Origin: Haematobia irritans
Lineage: Eukaryota > Arthropoda > Insecta > Diptera > Muscidae
NCBI RefSeq assembly: GCF_050003625.1
Contig: NC_134397.1
Span: 151,341,526-151,405,525 of the forward strand
Reading direction: 5' to 3'
DNA length: 64,000 bases
Shown piece by piece: positions 1 to 10,487 of the stretch. Both the position numbers and the translations under genes were made by a program. The notes beneath the pieces were generated by a model. It did not search any database and was not told where the DNA came from. It was given only the letters and a program-made list of their open reading frames with translations. Position 1 is the stretch's first letter; the number at the start of each line of letters is the position of its first letter.

Positions 1-185
1 GAACTAACTTACAATATAGAAAACGGTGTAAGGAAGTTTTAAGAAACCTTGCCATCGGCAAGTGTTACCGCAACCCAAGTAATTCGATTGTGGGTGAAAG
101 TCTTTAGTAGAAGTTTCTACGCAATCCATGGTGGAGGGTGCATAAGCTTCGGCCTGGCCGAACTTACGCCCGTATGTACTTGTTA
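1..185 (+). mobile_element. DINE-A (Helentron-like), 3' end only
   Basis: The segment matches the 3' parts of other copies here. It has the subterminal GGTGGAGGGT, the hairpin TTCGGCCTGGCCGAA at 148-162 and the terminal ACTTG at 181-185. The 5' part lies outside the window. Naming as a Helentron/DINE-1 relative rests on the shared architecture (5' palindrome, GTCC tract, 3' hairpin), not on a database match. Confidence 0.75.
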
Positions 186-1254
186 AGATTTAATAGATCG
201 TTTTATTTCAGTACGGAAAATTACATTTAACTCTTACACATAATGAGAAACTCCGTTAAGACTCGGGTATAGACTGAACTATCCATTGTACCTTGATTTT
301 ATTTTACTCGGACGTTGGTTTCAGTTTTGCTTGTGTCGAGGTTTATTTGGTTGACCTCGATCATCCGTCCAAGTATTTGGAATTTAGCTATGAACAACGT
401 GTTTGTTGAATGTTAATTTTGTCAACACTCAGTCCCCAATTTGCTCAGACAAAAATCAAAACCTCGTTGTTTAATTCTGGCGATATTTCAGAAGATTTTA
501 GTCTAGTAAAACTTCATCGGCCTCGGATGTACTTACCCCTTGACCTCACCTCGCTAGGACTGTGTATTTTCATTTCAATTACTAAAAATCACTGATTTTC
601 TTTGCCACATGTTCTCATTTAATTGTTGATATTTTTTCATAGCACTAAAAACCAACACCAACATGATTTCACTGTCTTAGATGTTGAAAGAAAAACCAAT
701 TGACCCACATACCACTATCTATAATCATTCACATACGTGTGCAAGGATTTCCGGTTGGAAAAAAAATAATAAAAAATCACAACAATTTACACAAATATAC
801 TTCGAATAATTTAATCTTGAAATCCTTTTTAATTTATCTTTCTTTCTCACATCCCCATACTGCCGTGGCTAGCACAACCAGATTAATTCAAAAGGATCCA
901 AAGGAATTCCAAAACGCCATTTTGTGTGTTTTACCTTGGTTTGTGCTTACTGTCTTAAGCAGACAACAGCTAACACACATCCTTATCAGTAAAGAAGGAA
1001 AATGGTACAGATGGAATTAAGTAAAGATTCAATTGGGTTTACAAAGTCAGTGAATTCTTGGGTTCTGATTGGAAATAGCTACAAGAACAATAAATCGGTT
1101 CAAAGAAATGTTGGTATTAAATGAAGGTTGGAAATGATTTTAAATTAATTGTTTGCACTAATATCCCTGGAGGGACAAGGATGAACTTCTCTCATGTCAA
1201 TGAATACAACCCGATCTGAGAAAAAAGGAGAGATAAGATGATAAAAAGCTTGTC
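186..1254. other. AT-rich stretch with no recognised feature
   Basis: Short open frames at 410-595 and 700-1020 have no recognisable domain, no plausible splice context and AT-driven composition. I see no repeat family shared with the rest of the window. Confidence 0.5.
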
Positions 1255-1263
1255 AGCTATTTA

Positions 1264-1815
1264 AGGTTTAGTAAAGCCCTAGGTCGCCAGGCCCCATTGA
1301 TAGGTCCCCAAAAATTGAGAAAATTAGTTCGGGGTTTCATTGCCCAAAAATTGTACACGAAGGTGTACTTCCTATTGGTTTCGTATAAATTCTCTTCATC
1401 GATCGGATGACACTGTGGACTTCTGAAACTTGTACGGCCTTATTGGCCCTATTGGGCAGGTCCCCAAAAATTGGTCTAAAAAAATTTGTTGGTTTTCAGT
1501 TAACAATGTAAAGAGTTTGAGAAATAAAACTTGGCAACGCTTCGTGGAAGTGAAATTCGACAAACGTCTTTAAAACTTCGTTCGGATTTTCATTGCCCAA
1601 AAATTGTACACGAAGGTGTACTTCCCATTGGTTTCGTATAAATTCTCTTAATCGATCGGATGACATTGTAGACTTCTGAAACTTGTACGTGTTTATTGGC
1701 CCCAGGTCCCCAGAAAATGGTCTAAAGGAAATTTGTTCGTGTTCGGTTAACAATGTAAAGAGTTTGAGATAAAAAACTTGGCAACGCTTCATGGAATTGA
1801 AATTCGACAAAGGTC
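1264..1815. repeat. Direct tandem repeat, period about 253 bp (two units)
   Basis: The phrase CATTGCCCAAAAATTGTACA recurs at 1338 and 1591, followed in both by matching text through TCGTATAAATTCTCTTCATC. The adjoining phrase beginning GTCCCCAAAAATTGG and ending in a match to AACAATGTAAAGAGTTTGAG also recurs. A third, partial unit lies at 2266-2390. The open frame on the minus strand here (1496-1810) falls inside the repeat and is not taken as a gene. Confidence 0.8.
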
Positions 1816-1837
1816 TTTGTGCACCTAATTTACATCT

Positions 1838-2250
1838 TTAGACAAATCTGATAAAAAATTTGGGTGTCTAGAAGCCCAAGAAGTCAAATCTAGAGACAGG
1901 TTTATATGGGGCTTTACCAAAACATGGACCGATGCACACCATATTTGTGGTCCTAAAACATTATTAGATGTTGAATTTCAGACAAATGAGTTGAAACTTG
2001 GGGTGTTTCAAGGCAAATCGGTCTATATTGGAGCTATACTGCAACATTGACCGATACACACCATCTTCGGCATACCTCTTTGTGGACCTGCGGTACCTCT
2101 ACATTTTGAATTTTAAGCATATCGGATAAAAAAAATCGTGGTCTAGAAGCCCAAGAAGTTAAATCCGGAAATCGGTCTATATGAGGTCTATACCAAACAA
2201 TGGACCGATATATACTACATTACATACAGAGGTGTGCCCTCTTTGTGGAT
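1838..2250. repeat. 'Tail-less' DINE-like repeat units (GGTCTATATGGGG type)
   Basis: Two or three diverged units share 'tctagaagcccaagaagt' and 'gtctatat' plus 'accgatacacacca' with units at 14.9-15.5 kb, 39.8-40.1 kb and elsewhere. This is an old internal-repeat family of DINE type without recognisable ends. Confidence 0.6.
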
Positions 2251-2265
2251 CTAAAATTGTTCTAT

Positions 2266-2390
2266 ATTTTCGTATAAATTCTCTTCATCGATCGGATGAT
2301 ACTGTGGACTTTTGAAACATATAAGGCTTTATTGGCCCCAATGGACAGGTCCCCCAAAAAATTGGTGAAAAAAATGAAAGTTTAGTTTTT
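2266..2390. repeat. Third, partial copy of the 253-bp repeat
   Basis: It starts with TTTCGTATAAATTCTCTTCA and continues with the cggatga...ctgtggact phrase seen at about 1378 and 1631. It is separated from the first two units by unrelated repeats, so the array was disrupted after formation. Confidence 0.65.
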
Positions 2391-3067
2391 TAGTTTCTTC
2401 ATTCAAAGGCACAACTTCTAAAGAAATGTAAAGGATCCAAGAACGGAGTACTTCCATCCAAGGACAAGCCCATGTAAAATTCATTGGATATGATCCAAGA
2501 TGTTACTACTTTCGGATCACAAATTGGAGATCCAAACTACTTTTTTCGAGGCTCCTTTTTTTTTGCTGGAGTGGTCTTAGTAAGCTTGCAATAAGGAGGT
2601 GTCACTTACATAACCTAATCCAAGCTAGGATTATGACATTTGGCAGTACGACGGACCGGATACCATGCTGCTAATAATAGTAAACAACTTTATAGTTTTT
2701 TTCTCCCACACGATTTCATATAGCAAATCAAGATAATTTGAAGAATTTGTATTCTCCTGGATCAGAAGTCAATTACATAAACTTTTTTTTTTGTTGGTTG
2801 TCCTAGCCACAGTATGGCCGGAAGCTGAAAAGAAAATCCTTTGAAAAGCAAATACCAACCAAGAGAAGAAAACTTAATTAAAAAGGGCGTAAATTAGTAC
2901 TATGGTACAGGGTAAGCCTCAAATTATCCTCCAGACTGAAACGAAACTGTAATTGATAGATGAAAAAAAGCAACAAAATACACCTTAATACCAACCAGCT
3001 GGCTTAAAATGGAAACCTATGGATATTATGGATACATAAACAAATGTGCCGAATGAGGTTTGTAACG
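2391..3067. other. No recognised feature
   Basis: AT-rich sequence with homopolymer runs. No open frame of note and no match to the other families in the window. Confidence 0.45.
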
Positions 3068-3420
3068 GCCCATGTTTTTCTAGAGCCGCCAGATAGACCT
3101 AAGTTGACTTCTAGGGCTTCTAGAAATCTCAATTTTTAACCGATAGTTGTGAAACTCAAACTCTAGGGTATTATAGGTCCGCAAATATATGTGTCGATTA
3201 TGATGTGTATCGGTCCTTTCATATAGACCGATCTGCAGATTTGATTTATTGGGCTTCTAGAAGTCCAAATTTGATCAGATTTACACGAAATTCAAAATCT
3301 AGAGGTAGTTTAGGTATATGGAAGGCTTTTTCATCGCTGCGCTTCCCGAAGCATATTTTCGTTAACTTAGTCAACCATATCCTTCGATCGGAAAACAAAT
3401 TCGAAAAGATTTGAACTCTT
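3068..3420. repeat. Diverged DINE-like internal units
   Basis: It carries 'gggcttctagaagtcc', 'catatagaccgatct' and 'ctagaggta' phrases of the same family as 1838-2250. Short open frames on both strands here arise from the repeat. Confidence 0.5.
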
Positions 3421-4730
3421 TTAAAGAGTAGGGTCAGGGGAAATCTGGCAAAACAACTGAAGTACTGATTAATCACTACATGCTTTCTACACACGTGTCC
3501 CGTACATTAACAAAAAAAAAAAAAAACAAGTAAGTAAAGTAGAAAGTCGGGCGGGGCCGACTATATCATACCCTAAACCACCATTACAGAATTAGTAATC
3601 ATAAGCATTTGTGGGGTAGCATATAGGTCTGGGAGATAAACCGCAGTTGCATATTTAAGAAAATTAAGGGGTACATGTTTATGGGTGCTTTGTGTCAATC
3701 TGACTATAGCTCATAGTCAATGTTGCCACGGAAAATGTTCGGTTTACCCTACAAGGACAAAAAAAGTTCCCTGCTTTCCCATACATTCCCAAATAATTTT
3801 CTTTACTATATTTTTCGTTAAATTTCAAAAATTTTACAAAACTAAAATGGTTCTAAATACTTTATTATCTTAAAACATGAATATGCAACGTATATAACTT
3901 AGAATATAAATTTCTATTACCACCACGGTTGCCACAGTTTGTAGAACTCTACCCAAATTAGTAATCTTTTTTGTTAAATCTCTATAAAAATAAAATTTTG
4001 GAAAAAGTTTCTATAAACAAATTGTTGTGAGAAATTTTTCTATAGAAATAAAATTTGGCAATAAATTCTATAGAAATAAAATTTTGAGAAAATTGTTTAT
4101 AGAAATAAAATTTTGAAAAAAGTGTCTATAGAAGTACAATTTTGACAAAATGTTCTATAGAAATAAAATGTTGACAAAACTCTCTACAGGAATATAGTTT
4201 ACCACACATTGTTAAATATCAAGCTTTGCCGGCTTCTAATTTCCTCCTCTAGAGCCACCAAAATGTAAAAATTATTACAAATTGTGTTGAGTGAAAATGT
4301 CCTACATTGTGGCCCTACGTCCCTACAAGACGCTAAATATTAGAAAAACCCTACATATAGGGAATTTCCCCTTCTAGCAACACTGGCTGTGTTGATATTG
4401 CACCTACACGCAAAAAAATAATTCTTTCCTCCCAAACGAAATTTTAGACAAACAAAGTTCGTTTCTCATTTGCTTTTCGCTGTAAGGAAGTGTATTTGGA
4501 AGAAAAGTATATACTTTTTGTGATAAACGTTTATTCTTTTCCAGGATGTAAAAACAATTTCATAAAGACTAGCTCAAAAAAAAAAACATTATTTTCTTGC
4601 TAATTGCATTTTCCCTCACATCTTTCTCACATCCACGAGGATTTTTAGTTCTTAACACCTTTTCCTGTAATACCAACAATGTAGAAGAAATTATACGATT
4701 TTATAAAATTTTAAAATTTTTTTTACCTTT

Positions 4731-4803
4731 CGCCTGGACGGAGAATCGAACCGCGGACCATGCACATTGTAAGCCAACACACTAACCACTGAGCTATGTA
4801 CCT
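4731..4803 (-). ncRNA. tRNA-like module 1 (pol III promoter-like) in CACGC copy 1
   Basis: Minus strand: an A-box-like TAGCTCAGTGGTTAGTG, a possible anticodon loop CTTACAA, and a B box GGTTCGATTC. The T-arm stem is imperfect, so this is unlikely to be a functional tRNA. It reads outward from the element centre. Confidence 0.65.
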
Positions 4804-4916
4804 GTTATGGTCATCAATAGATAAATATCCATATAAGTTATATTTATATAGCATAGCTTGCGGCGCCCACGAACCGAATAAACAAAGTTTATTTAACAGA
4901 AACAAACATTTAGTTT

Positions 4917-4988
4917 GGCACCGTGGAGCAGTGGTAGCTACGTCCGACTCTCATGCCAAGGGTCGTGGGTTCGATCCCTGCTTCGGCC
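4917..4988 (+). ncRNA. tRNA-like module 2 (pol III promoter-like) in CACGC copy 1
   Basis: Plus strand: A-box-like GTGGAGCAGTGGTAGC and B box GGTTCGATCC within a good T-arm (GTGGG / CCCTGC). It faces away from module 1 across about 110 bp. An open frame running through here is incidental. Confidence 0.65.
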
Positions 4989-5757
4989 AAAGTTTTTTTT
5001 TGCTTTTGTTTTTTTTTTTTTTACATATATTCCAGATATATTCGGAAGATTCCGAAAAAATGTTCAACATTACATTGTACTATACTAAATTTTGAACTGT
5101 AAAATGTGTCTTATTAAAGACCTAAAGTCAGAAAAGAACAGTGTTTGATATAAACGAAATGGACTGTGTTGTTATTTCAAAAATAACTTTTTTTATTGAA
5201 AAAATAAAAATTTTGTAACAAACGAATTTTTTTGGTGATAAAAGTTTAAAATTTTCGAAGCAATTCAAAAAACTCTAACAAAAGAAAAACGTTTTCGGTA
5301 CACGTTTTCCAAACGTTTTTTTTCTTTGCGTGTACGGAGTTAGTATGCCACTAATATTGAGCCCATTATTAAAAAAGAGAAAATCGTTAAATTAGTGTGG
5401 GTAATAAATACAAATTTGTAAAAATCGAGCAATATTGTTATATAAAAGCTACAAGTACACGCAAAGAAAAAAAACGTTTGGAAAACGTGTACCGAAAACG
5501 TTTTTCTTTTGTTAGAGTTTTTTGAATTGCTTCGAAAATTTTAAACTTTTATCACCAAATATTTTAGAAATAACAACACAGTCCATTTCGTTTATATCAA
5601 ACACTGTTCTTTTCTGACTTTAGGTCTTTAATAAGACACATTTTACAGTTCAAAATTTAATATAGTACAATGTAATGTTGAACATTTTTTCGGAATCTTC
5701 CGAATATATCTGGAATATATGTAAAAAAAAAAAAACAAAAGCAAAAAAAAAAACTTT

Positions 5758-5830
5758 GGCCGAAGCAGGGATCGAACCCACGACCCTTGGCATGAGAGTC
5801 GGACGTAGATACCACTGCTCCACGGTGCCA
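5758..5830 (-). ncRNA. tRNA-like module 2 in CACGC copy 2
   Basis: Same A-box and B-box phrases as 4917-4988, on the minus strand. Substitutions relative to copy 1 are few. Confidence 0.6.
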
Positions 5831-5937
5831 AACTAAGTGTTTGTTTCTGTTAAATAAACTTTGTTTATTCGGTTCGTGGGCGCCGCAATGCTATATAACT
5901 ATAACTTATATTGATATTTATCTATTGATGACCATAA

Positions 5938-6011
5938 CAGGTACATAGCTCAGTGGTTAGTGTGTTGGCTTACAATGTGCATGGTCCGCGGTTCGATTCT
6001 CCGTCCAGGCG
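5938..6011 (+). ncRNA. tRNA-like module 1 in CACGC copy 2
   Basis: The plus strand reads TAGCTCAGTGGTTAGTG ... GGTTCGATTC, then the AT-rich 'aaaggtaaaa' seen after the related module at 55338-55416. Confidence 0.6.
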
Positions 6012-7406
6012 AAAGGTAAAAAAAATTTTAACAATTTATAAAATCGTATAATTTCTTCTACATTGTTGGTATTACAGGAAAAGGTGTTAAGAACTAAAAA
6101 TCCTCGTGGATGTGAGAAAGATGTGAGGGACAATGCAATTAGCAAGAAAATAATGTTTTTTTTTGAGCTAGGCTTTATGAAATTGTTTTTACATCCTGGA
6201 AAAGAATAAACGTTTATCACAAAAAGTATATACTTTTCTTCCAAATACACTTCCTTACAGCGAAAAGCAAATGAGAAACGAACTTTGTTTGTCTAAAATT
6301 TCGTTTGGGAGGAAAGAATTATTTTTTTGCGTGTACGTATAAGTACGATCGGCTAGTACATCAAAATTTGAAATTTGAGTAACATTGGTTAATAAATAAG
6401 AGTACTATGGCCAAATTTGGGAAAATTGAGCGATGCATATATATGGAAGCTATATCTAAATCTGAACCAATTTGCATAATATTTTGCGGGTTTGATTAAT
6501 ACCACAAAAGGTTACCTTGTGCAAGATTTGAGTAAGATCAGTTAAGAAATGAGGCCTGTATGGTCAAACATAAGGTTATTAGGGGCGAATTTTTCAAAGT
6601 CGGGTGATACATATATGGGAGCTATATCTACATCTGAACCGATTTCGATGAAATTTTGCACATATAGTTAGTACTATAGAGGACTGGATCTAGCCAACTT
6701 TTAGTAAGATCGGTTAATAAATAAGGGTTCTATGGCCAAATTTAGAAAAATCGGGCGGTACATATATATGGGAGCTATAGCTAAATCTGAACCGATTTCG
6801 ATGATTTTTTGCACATATAGTTAGTGCTATAGAAGATTATATTTAGCCAACTTTGAGTAAGATCGGTTGATAAATAAAGGTTTAGTGGCCAAATTTGGGA
6901 AAATTGGGCGATACATATATATGAGAGCTATATCTAAATCTGAACCGATTTGGATGAAATTTTGCAGACTTCAAGGGCGATGGAAAAGATTACCTTTTGC
7001 CAAATTTGGTGACGATCCGTTTAAAAAAACGCGCAACGTGACCCCATTTGTCGAAATCGGGCGATACATATATATGGGAGCTATATTTAAATTTGATCCG
7101 ATTTCTTCCAAATTCAATAGGGTTCGTCCTTGATCCCAAAAAACTCCCTGTACCAAATTTCATTAAAATCGGTTAATAATTGCGGCCGGAATCCTGTGAA
7201 CAACAAATACATGGACAGCCGGACGGACGGACACCAAGCGCTAGATCGACTCAGGAGGTGATTCTGAGTCGATCGGTATATATTTTATGGGGTCTAAAAT
7301 CAATATTTATGGTAGGCACATTTTTTGGCCGATCAAACTTATTATACCCTAACCACTATGTGGTTTAGGGTATAATAATCGGACTACTTGCTTTTTCATT
7401 TATATA

Positions 7407-7919
7407 ACAGGTTGGCTGATAAGTCCCCGGTCTAACAAAGAAAAACACATTTTTTTTTGTCAAAATTCGTTTTTATTATTCAACAAAGTTCACTTCAAGA
7501 GCGATACAACGATTATAACGACCTTCCAATTTTTTGATACCATGTTGGTAGTACTCCTTCGGTTTCGCCTCAAAATAGGCCTCAGTTTCGGCGATCACCT
7601 CTTCATCGCAGCCAAATTTTTTCCCTGCGAGCATCCTTTTCAGCTTTGAAAACAAGAAAAAGTCGCTGGGGGCCAGATCTGGAGAATACGGTGGGTGGGG
7701 AAGCAATTCGAAGCCCAATTCATTAATTTTTCCCATCGTTCTCAATGACTTGTGGCACGGTGCGTTGTCTTGGTGGAACAATACTTTCTTCTTTTTCATA
7801 TGGGACCGTTTTGCCAATAACGCCATGTAATAGTCACTGTTGATGGTTTTTCCCTTCTCAAGATAATCGATAAAAATTATTCCATGCGCATCCCAAAAAC
7901 AGGGGCCATTACTTTGCCA
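7407..7919 (-). mobile_element. Himar-like mariner, 3' portion, truncated by a SINE
   Basis: The terminal repeat at 7407-7433 begins ACAGGTTGGCTGATAAGTCC directly after a TA (7405-7406). It closely resembles the end of irritans-subfamily mariners as I know it. The element is broken at about 7919, where SINE sequence starts; the missing half is not found on the far side of the SINE. Confidence 0.85.
7476..7919 (-). pseudogene. mariner (DD34D, irritans type) transposase, C-terminal half
   Basis: The frame reads FWDAHGIIFIDYLEKGKT, then HQDNAPCH (second catalytic Asp), then YSPDLAPSDFFLF. Counting from HQD to PSD gives 34 intervening residues, which defines mariner DD34D. The stop codon is at 7476-7478. 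The N-terminal helix-turn-helix domain and first Asp are absent. Upstream of about 7919 the open frame continues into SINE sequence, so its first 15 or so residues are not transposase. The surviving part has no internal stop, which suggests a fairly recent insertion. Mariner enzymes cut and paste DNA at TA; this copy cannot encode an active one. Confidence 0.9.
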
Positions 7920-8265
7920 GGGAGCTACCGTGGTGCAATAGTTAGCATGCCCGCCTTGCATACACAAGGTCGTGGGTTCGATTCCTGCGACGACCGAACA
8001 CCAAAAATTTTTTCAGCGGTGGATTATCCCACCTCAGTAATGCTGGTGACATTTCTGAGGGTTTCAAAGCTTCTCTAAGTGGTTTCACTGGAATGTGGAA
8101 CGCCCTTCGGACTCGGCTATAAAAAGGAGGCCCCTTGTCATTGAGCTTAACATGGAATCGGGCAGCACTCAGTGATAAGAGAGAAGTTCACCACTGTGGT
8201 ATCACAATGGACTGAATAGTCTAAGTGAGCCTGATACAACGGGCTGCCACATAACCTAACCTAAC
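7920..8265 (+). mobile_element. SIN1 tRNA-derived SINE, full-length copy
   Basis: The head is tRNA-like (7921-7998) with A box TGGTGCAATAGTTAGC and B box GGTTCGATTCC (7975-7985). The body is shared with six other copies, and the tail is (TAACC)n ending at 8265. It interrupts the mariner transposase. A GGAGCTACCG start matches the heads of the other full copies. Confidence 0.88.
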
Positions 8266-8862
8266 CATGTACCAAGAAGAAGCAAATTTCATCCAGTCCG
8301 GCTGAAATTTGGTACATGGTGTTAGTATATGGTCTCTAACAACCATACAAAAATTGGTCCACATCGGTCTATAATTATATATAGCCCCCATATAAACCGA
8401 TCCCCAGATTTGGCTTGCGGAGCCTCTAAGAGAAGCAAATTTCAGCTATGGAGAAATTGGTTCACATCGGTCTATAATTATATATAGCCCCCATATAAAC
8501 CGATCCAAAGATTTGACCTCCGGAGCCCCTTGGAAGAGCAAAATTCATCCGACTCGGTTGAAATTTGGTACGTGATGTTAGTATATGGTATCCAACAACC
8601 ATGCAGGAATTGGTTCATATCAGTCCATAATTATGTATAGCGCCCATATAAACCGATCCGCAGATTTGTCCTCCGGTGTCTTTTGGAGAAGCAAAATTCA
8701 TCCGATCTGGTACGTGGTGGTAGTATATGATATTTAACAACCATACAAAAATTGGTCCACATCGGTCTATAATTATATGTCGCCCCCATATATAACCGGT
8801 TTGGTTTTGGAGCCTCTTGGAGAAGCAAATTTCATCCGAGTCAGTTGAAATTTGGTACCCTG
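8266..8862 (+). repeat. DINE-A internal 153-bp units (about 3.5 units)
   Basis: Repeated phrases 'tatagcccccatataaaccg' and 'ccgatccccagattt', with 'ggtctataattatatata' between units. No DINE ends are present. The open frame at 8631-8828 is repeat-derived. Confidence 0.75.
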
Positions 8863-8870
8863 TACCACAG

Positions 8871-9345
8871 TAGTGGTGAAGAATCTTAGATCCGCATTAC
8901 TCAAATACCACTGATGATATAAATTATTTTGATATCGTAAATATAATTAAAAGGTCTGATGAGTTTAGAAACAAGCTTAACTTAGTAGAGTTTAAATCTG
9001 AAGATCCCAGTTATAGCAATTATATGAAAGTACAAAAATGGCCAATTTTTGTTCAAATTAGTAAATGTAAAAAATAATTTTAATGAGCAGTTGTTTGCCA
9101 GTTTGTATGAATTCTCAAAATATATTTTAACGTTTCCTCATAGCAGAGCGCTGAACACATCTTTCAAAGCTTACTTTGATGAAAAACAAATTAACAAAGT
9201 AGAAACTTGTTATTTCATGCTGTCAACTCCAAATTTAGTTGACAAGGAACTTAAGAAAGGGATTCTTCATGATCATCTCATTACAAGTAACTGTAAACAA
9301 ATATGTACTTTACTTTATTTATGGAATATCTGAATTGCTTTCTTT
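8871..9345 (+). pseudogene. Possible hAT-like transposase C-terminal remnant
   Basis: An open frame (about 9049-9333) encodes ILTFPHSRALNTSF. This recalls the P-H-S-x-A...SF stretch of hAT dimerisation domains, and the frame ends at an in-phase TGA. An adjacent frame upstream (about 8890-9045, reading ...EFKSEDPSYSNYMKVQKWP...) looks protein-like but is out of phase, so a frameshift is likely. It is flanked by DINE-C ends on both sides. The family call is weak; it could be another transposase or captured gene fragment. Confidence 0.3.
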
Positions 9346-9464
9346 AATATTGTACAATATTTTAAGTTTTTTTTTTGTGGTATAAGTTAATAGAAAGAAT
9401 GTGCCACTTTTCAAAAATAATTGTAGCACTTTTTTCGACGAATGCAACTTTTTGAAAATTCCCA

Positions 9465-9595
9465 ACGGTAACGCTGATCCTGAGCATTAGTGCCAAAGAC
9501 ACTAATGTGTCTAGCTCGTCTTCTTCTGGGTGTTGTACACATATGCACTAACTTATAATACCATTTTCCACAGTGTGGCGCAGGGTATAATAATT
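9465..9595 (-). mobile_element. DINE-C 5' end fragment
   Basis: It contains 'attagtgccaaagacac' and 'atgcactaacttataatacc', and ends 'gtgtggcgcagggtata'. This text is found at the 5' ends of the DINE-C copies ending at 24584 and 39807. Confidence 0.75.
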
Positions 9596-9599
9596 TCTA

Positions 9600-10486
9600 A
9601 AAATAAGCTACATTTTATTTTCTGGTGGGTTCACTTTTGTTGTTGAGTGTACCATCAATGGGTTCACCCAGTAGATGGGTTTAACCTCTATGTACATGAA
9701 AAACAAACAAATCAATAGCTCAACATATAAAACAATAACATGCATTGTTGTTGTAATTGTCCAAGTATTTCCATTTAATTTTCTTTTCCTATCTGTATGT
9801 TATACTCTCGTTCCGTCCTTTCTAATTGGGTATGAATGCACATTGAGCAGAGTTTGTGTGTGTGCGTGTATGAGAGAGCGAGGGGAAGAGAGAGAGAGAG
9901 CAAAAGCTGGGTGGGGAAATGAATGAAGAAATCAATCAATAAACTATTGTTTATTTGATTGTTTCATTTGTACTACTGGACCCAGGGGCGTATGGGTGTT
10001 AATTGTTCTTCGTGTGATGTTGTTTTTTCATCATCACATCTCTCTTCCACTTCCACATAAAGAATACCCATTTATTTTCCCAGCCAAACACCAGCTAGAG
10101 ATAGAAAACTTGGTTGTATTTTAGGTTAGCAAGCAGTTCAATTGTCTGAGTCAATGCATCCGACACTTAAAGGGTTTAGCGTTGGATTTTCAAAACGGTT
10201 TGTGTGTGTGTGTGTGTGATTTTTACCACAGGCTTCAATGTCCAATTAAGAAACCCCCAAAGCATTCCAAATGTGTCAGTCCAGATATTTCGTTCATTTA
10301 GCCATCAATGTCAATCTCAAGAGAAAAGAATCTGGGTTACAGAGAAGTGACAGCAAGAAGGTGTTACCAGTATACAAATAAACGAAAAAACAACAACAAC
10401 AAATATACTTAAATAGTATTTACATGGATAATTCGATAGTTCAAATATTATTATAACACATTAACTCCATGGATTGAAATATAGAT
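9600..10486. other. Apparently unique sequence with microsatellites
   Basis: No family match. It holds a (GA)n tract at about 9887-9900 and a (TG)n tract at about 10200-10218. The open frame 9675-9926 runs into the GA tract and is not credible as a gene. It may be intergenic or intronic host DNA. Confidence 0.5.
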
Positions 10487-10487
10487 A

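Larger units (their letters stand above)
4407..5332 (+). mobile_element. CACGC element, copy 1 (926 bp, TA target duplication)
   Basis: The ends are CACGCAAAAAAATAATTC on the left and the inverse of CACGCAAAGAAAAAAAACG on the right. TA lies at 4405-4406 and 5333-5334. The undisturbed site is visible in the paralogous DINE-B around 51451-51452, where a single TA is present, so the 2-bp duplication is directly supported. There is no open frame with transposase features. The centre holds two divergent tRNA-like modules. The superfamily is uncertain; ends beginning CAC with a 2-bp duplication would fit a non-autonomous CMC/CACTA-like or Tc1/mariner-like element. Confidence 0.85.
5458..6333 (-). 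mobile_element. CACGC element, copy 2 (876 bp, TA target duplication)
   Basis: Inverted relative to copy 1 and 124 bp away. TA lies at 5456-5457 and 6334-6335. The empty site is seen in the other DINE-B at about 51328-51329. It lacks a short block near its CACGCAAAG end that copies 1 and 3 retain. The two copies together form a near-palindrome of almost 2 kb. Confidence 0.85.
3526..7376 (-). mobile_element. DINE-B (Helentron-like), full length, split by two insertions
   Basis: On the minus strand the 5' end is the palindrome at 7343-7374 (TATACCCTAACCAC / GTGGTTTAGGGTATA). A GGAC/GTCC tract lies near 7220. The 3' end has the hairpin AGTCGGGCGGGGCCGACT at 3545-3562 and the terminus at 3526. 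The copy at 50141-52396 is the same element without insertions (about 2.26 kb), so this copy is about 2.05 kb plus two CACGC insertions. Internal repeats read '...tatatgggagctatatctaaatctg...'. Open frames at 6867-7133 and 6971-7156 are made of these repeats. Confidence 0.8.

Noticed and set aside
3205..3494. Opposed frames at 3205-3414 and 3246-3494
   Set aside because: Both fall within diverged DINE-like repeat units.
4917..4988. Functional tRNA gene
   Set aside because: The acceptor and anticodon stems do not pair well, and the sequence recurs as part of a mobile element.
8955..8975. CTGATGA followed by GAAAC, a possible third hammerhead
   Set aside because: The intervening bases cannot form stem II, and no stem I partner is present.
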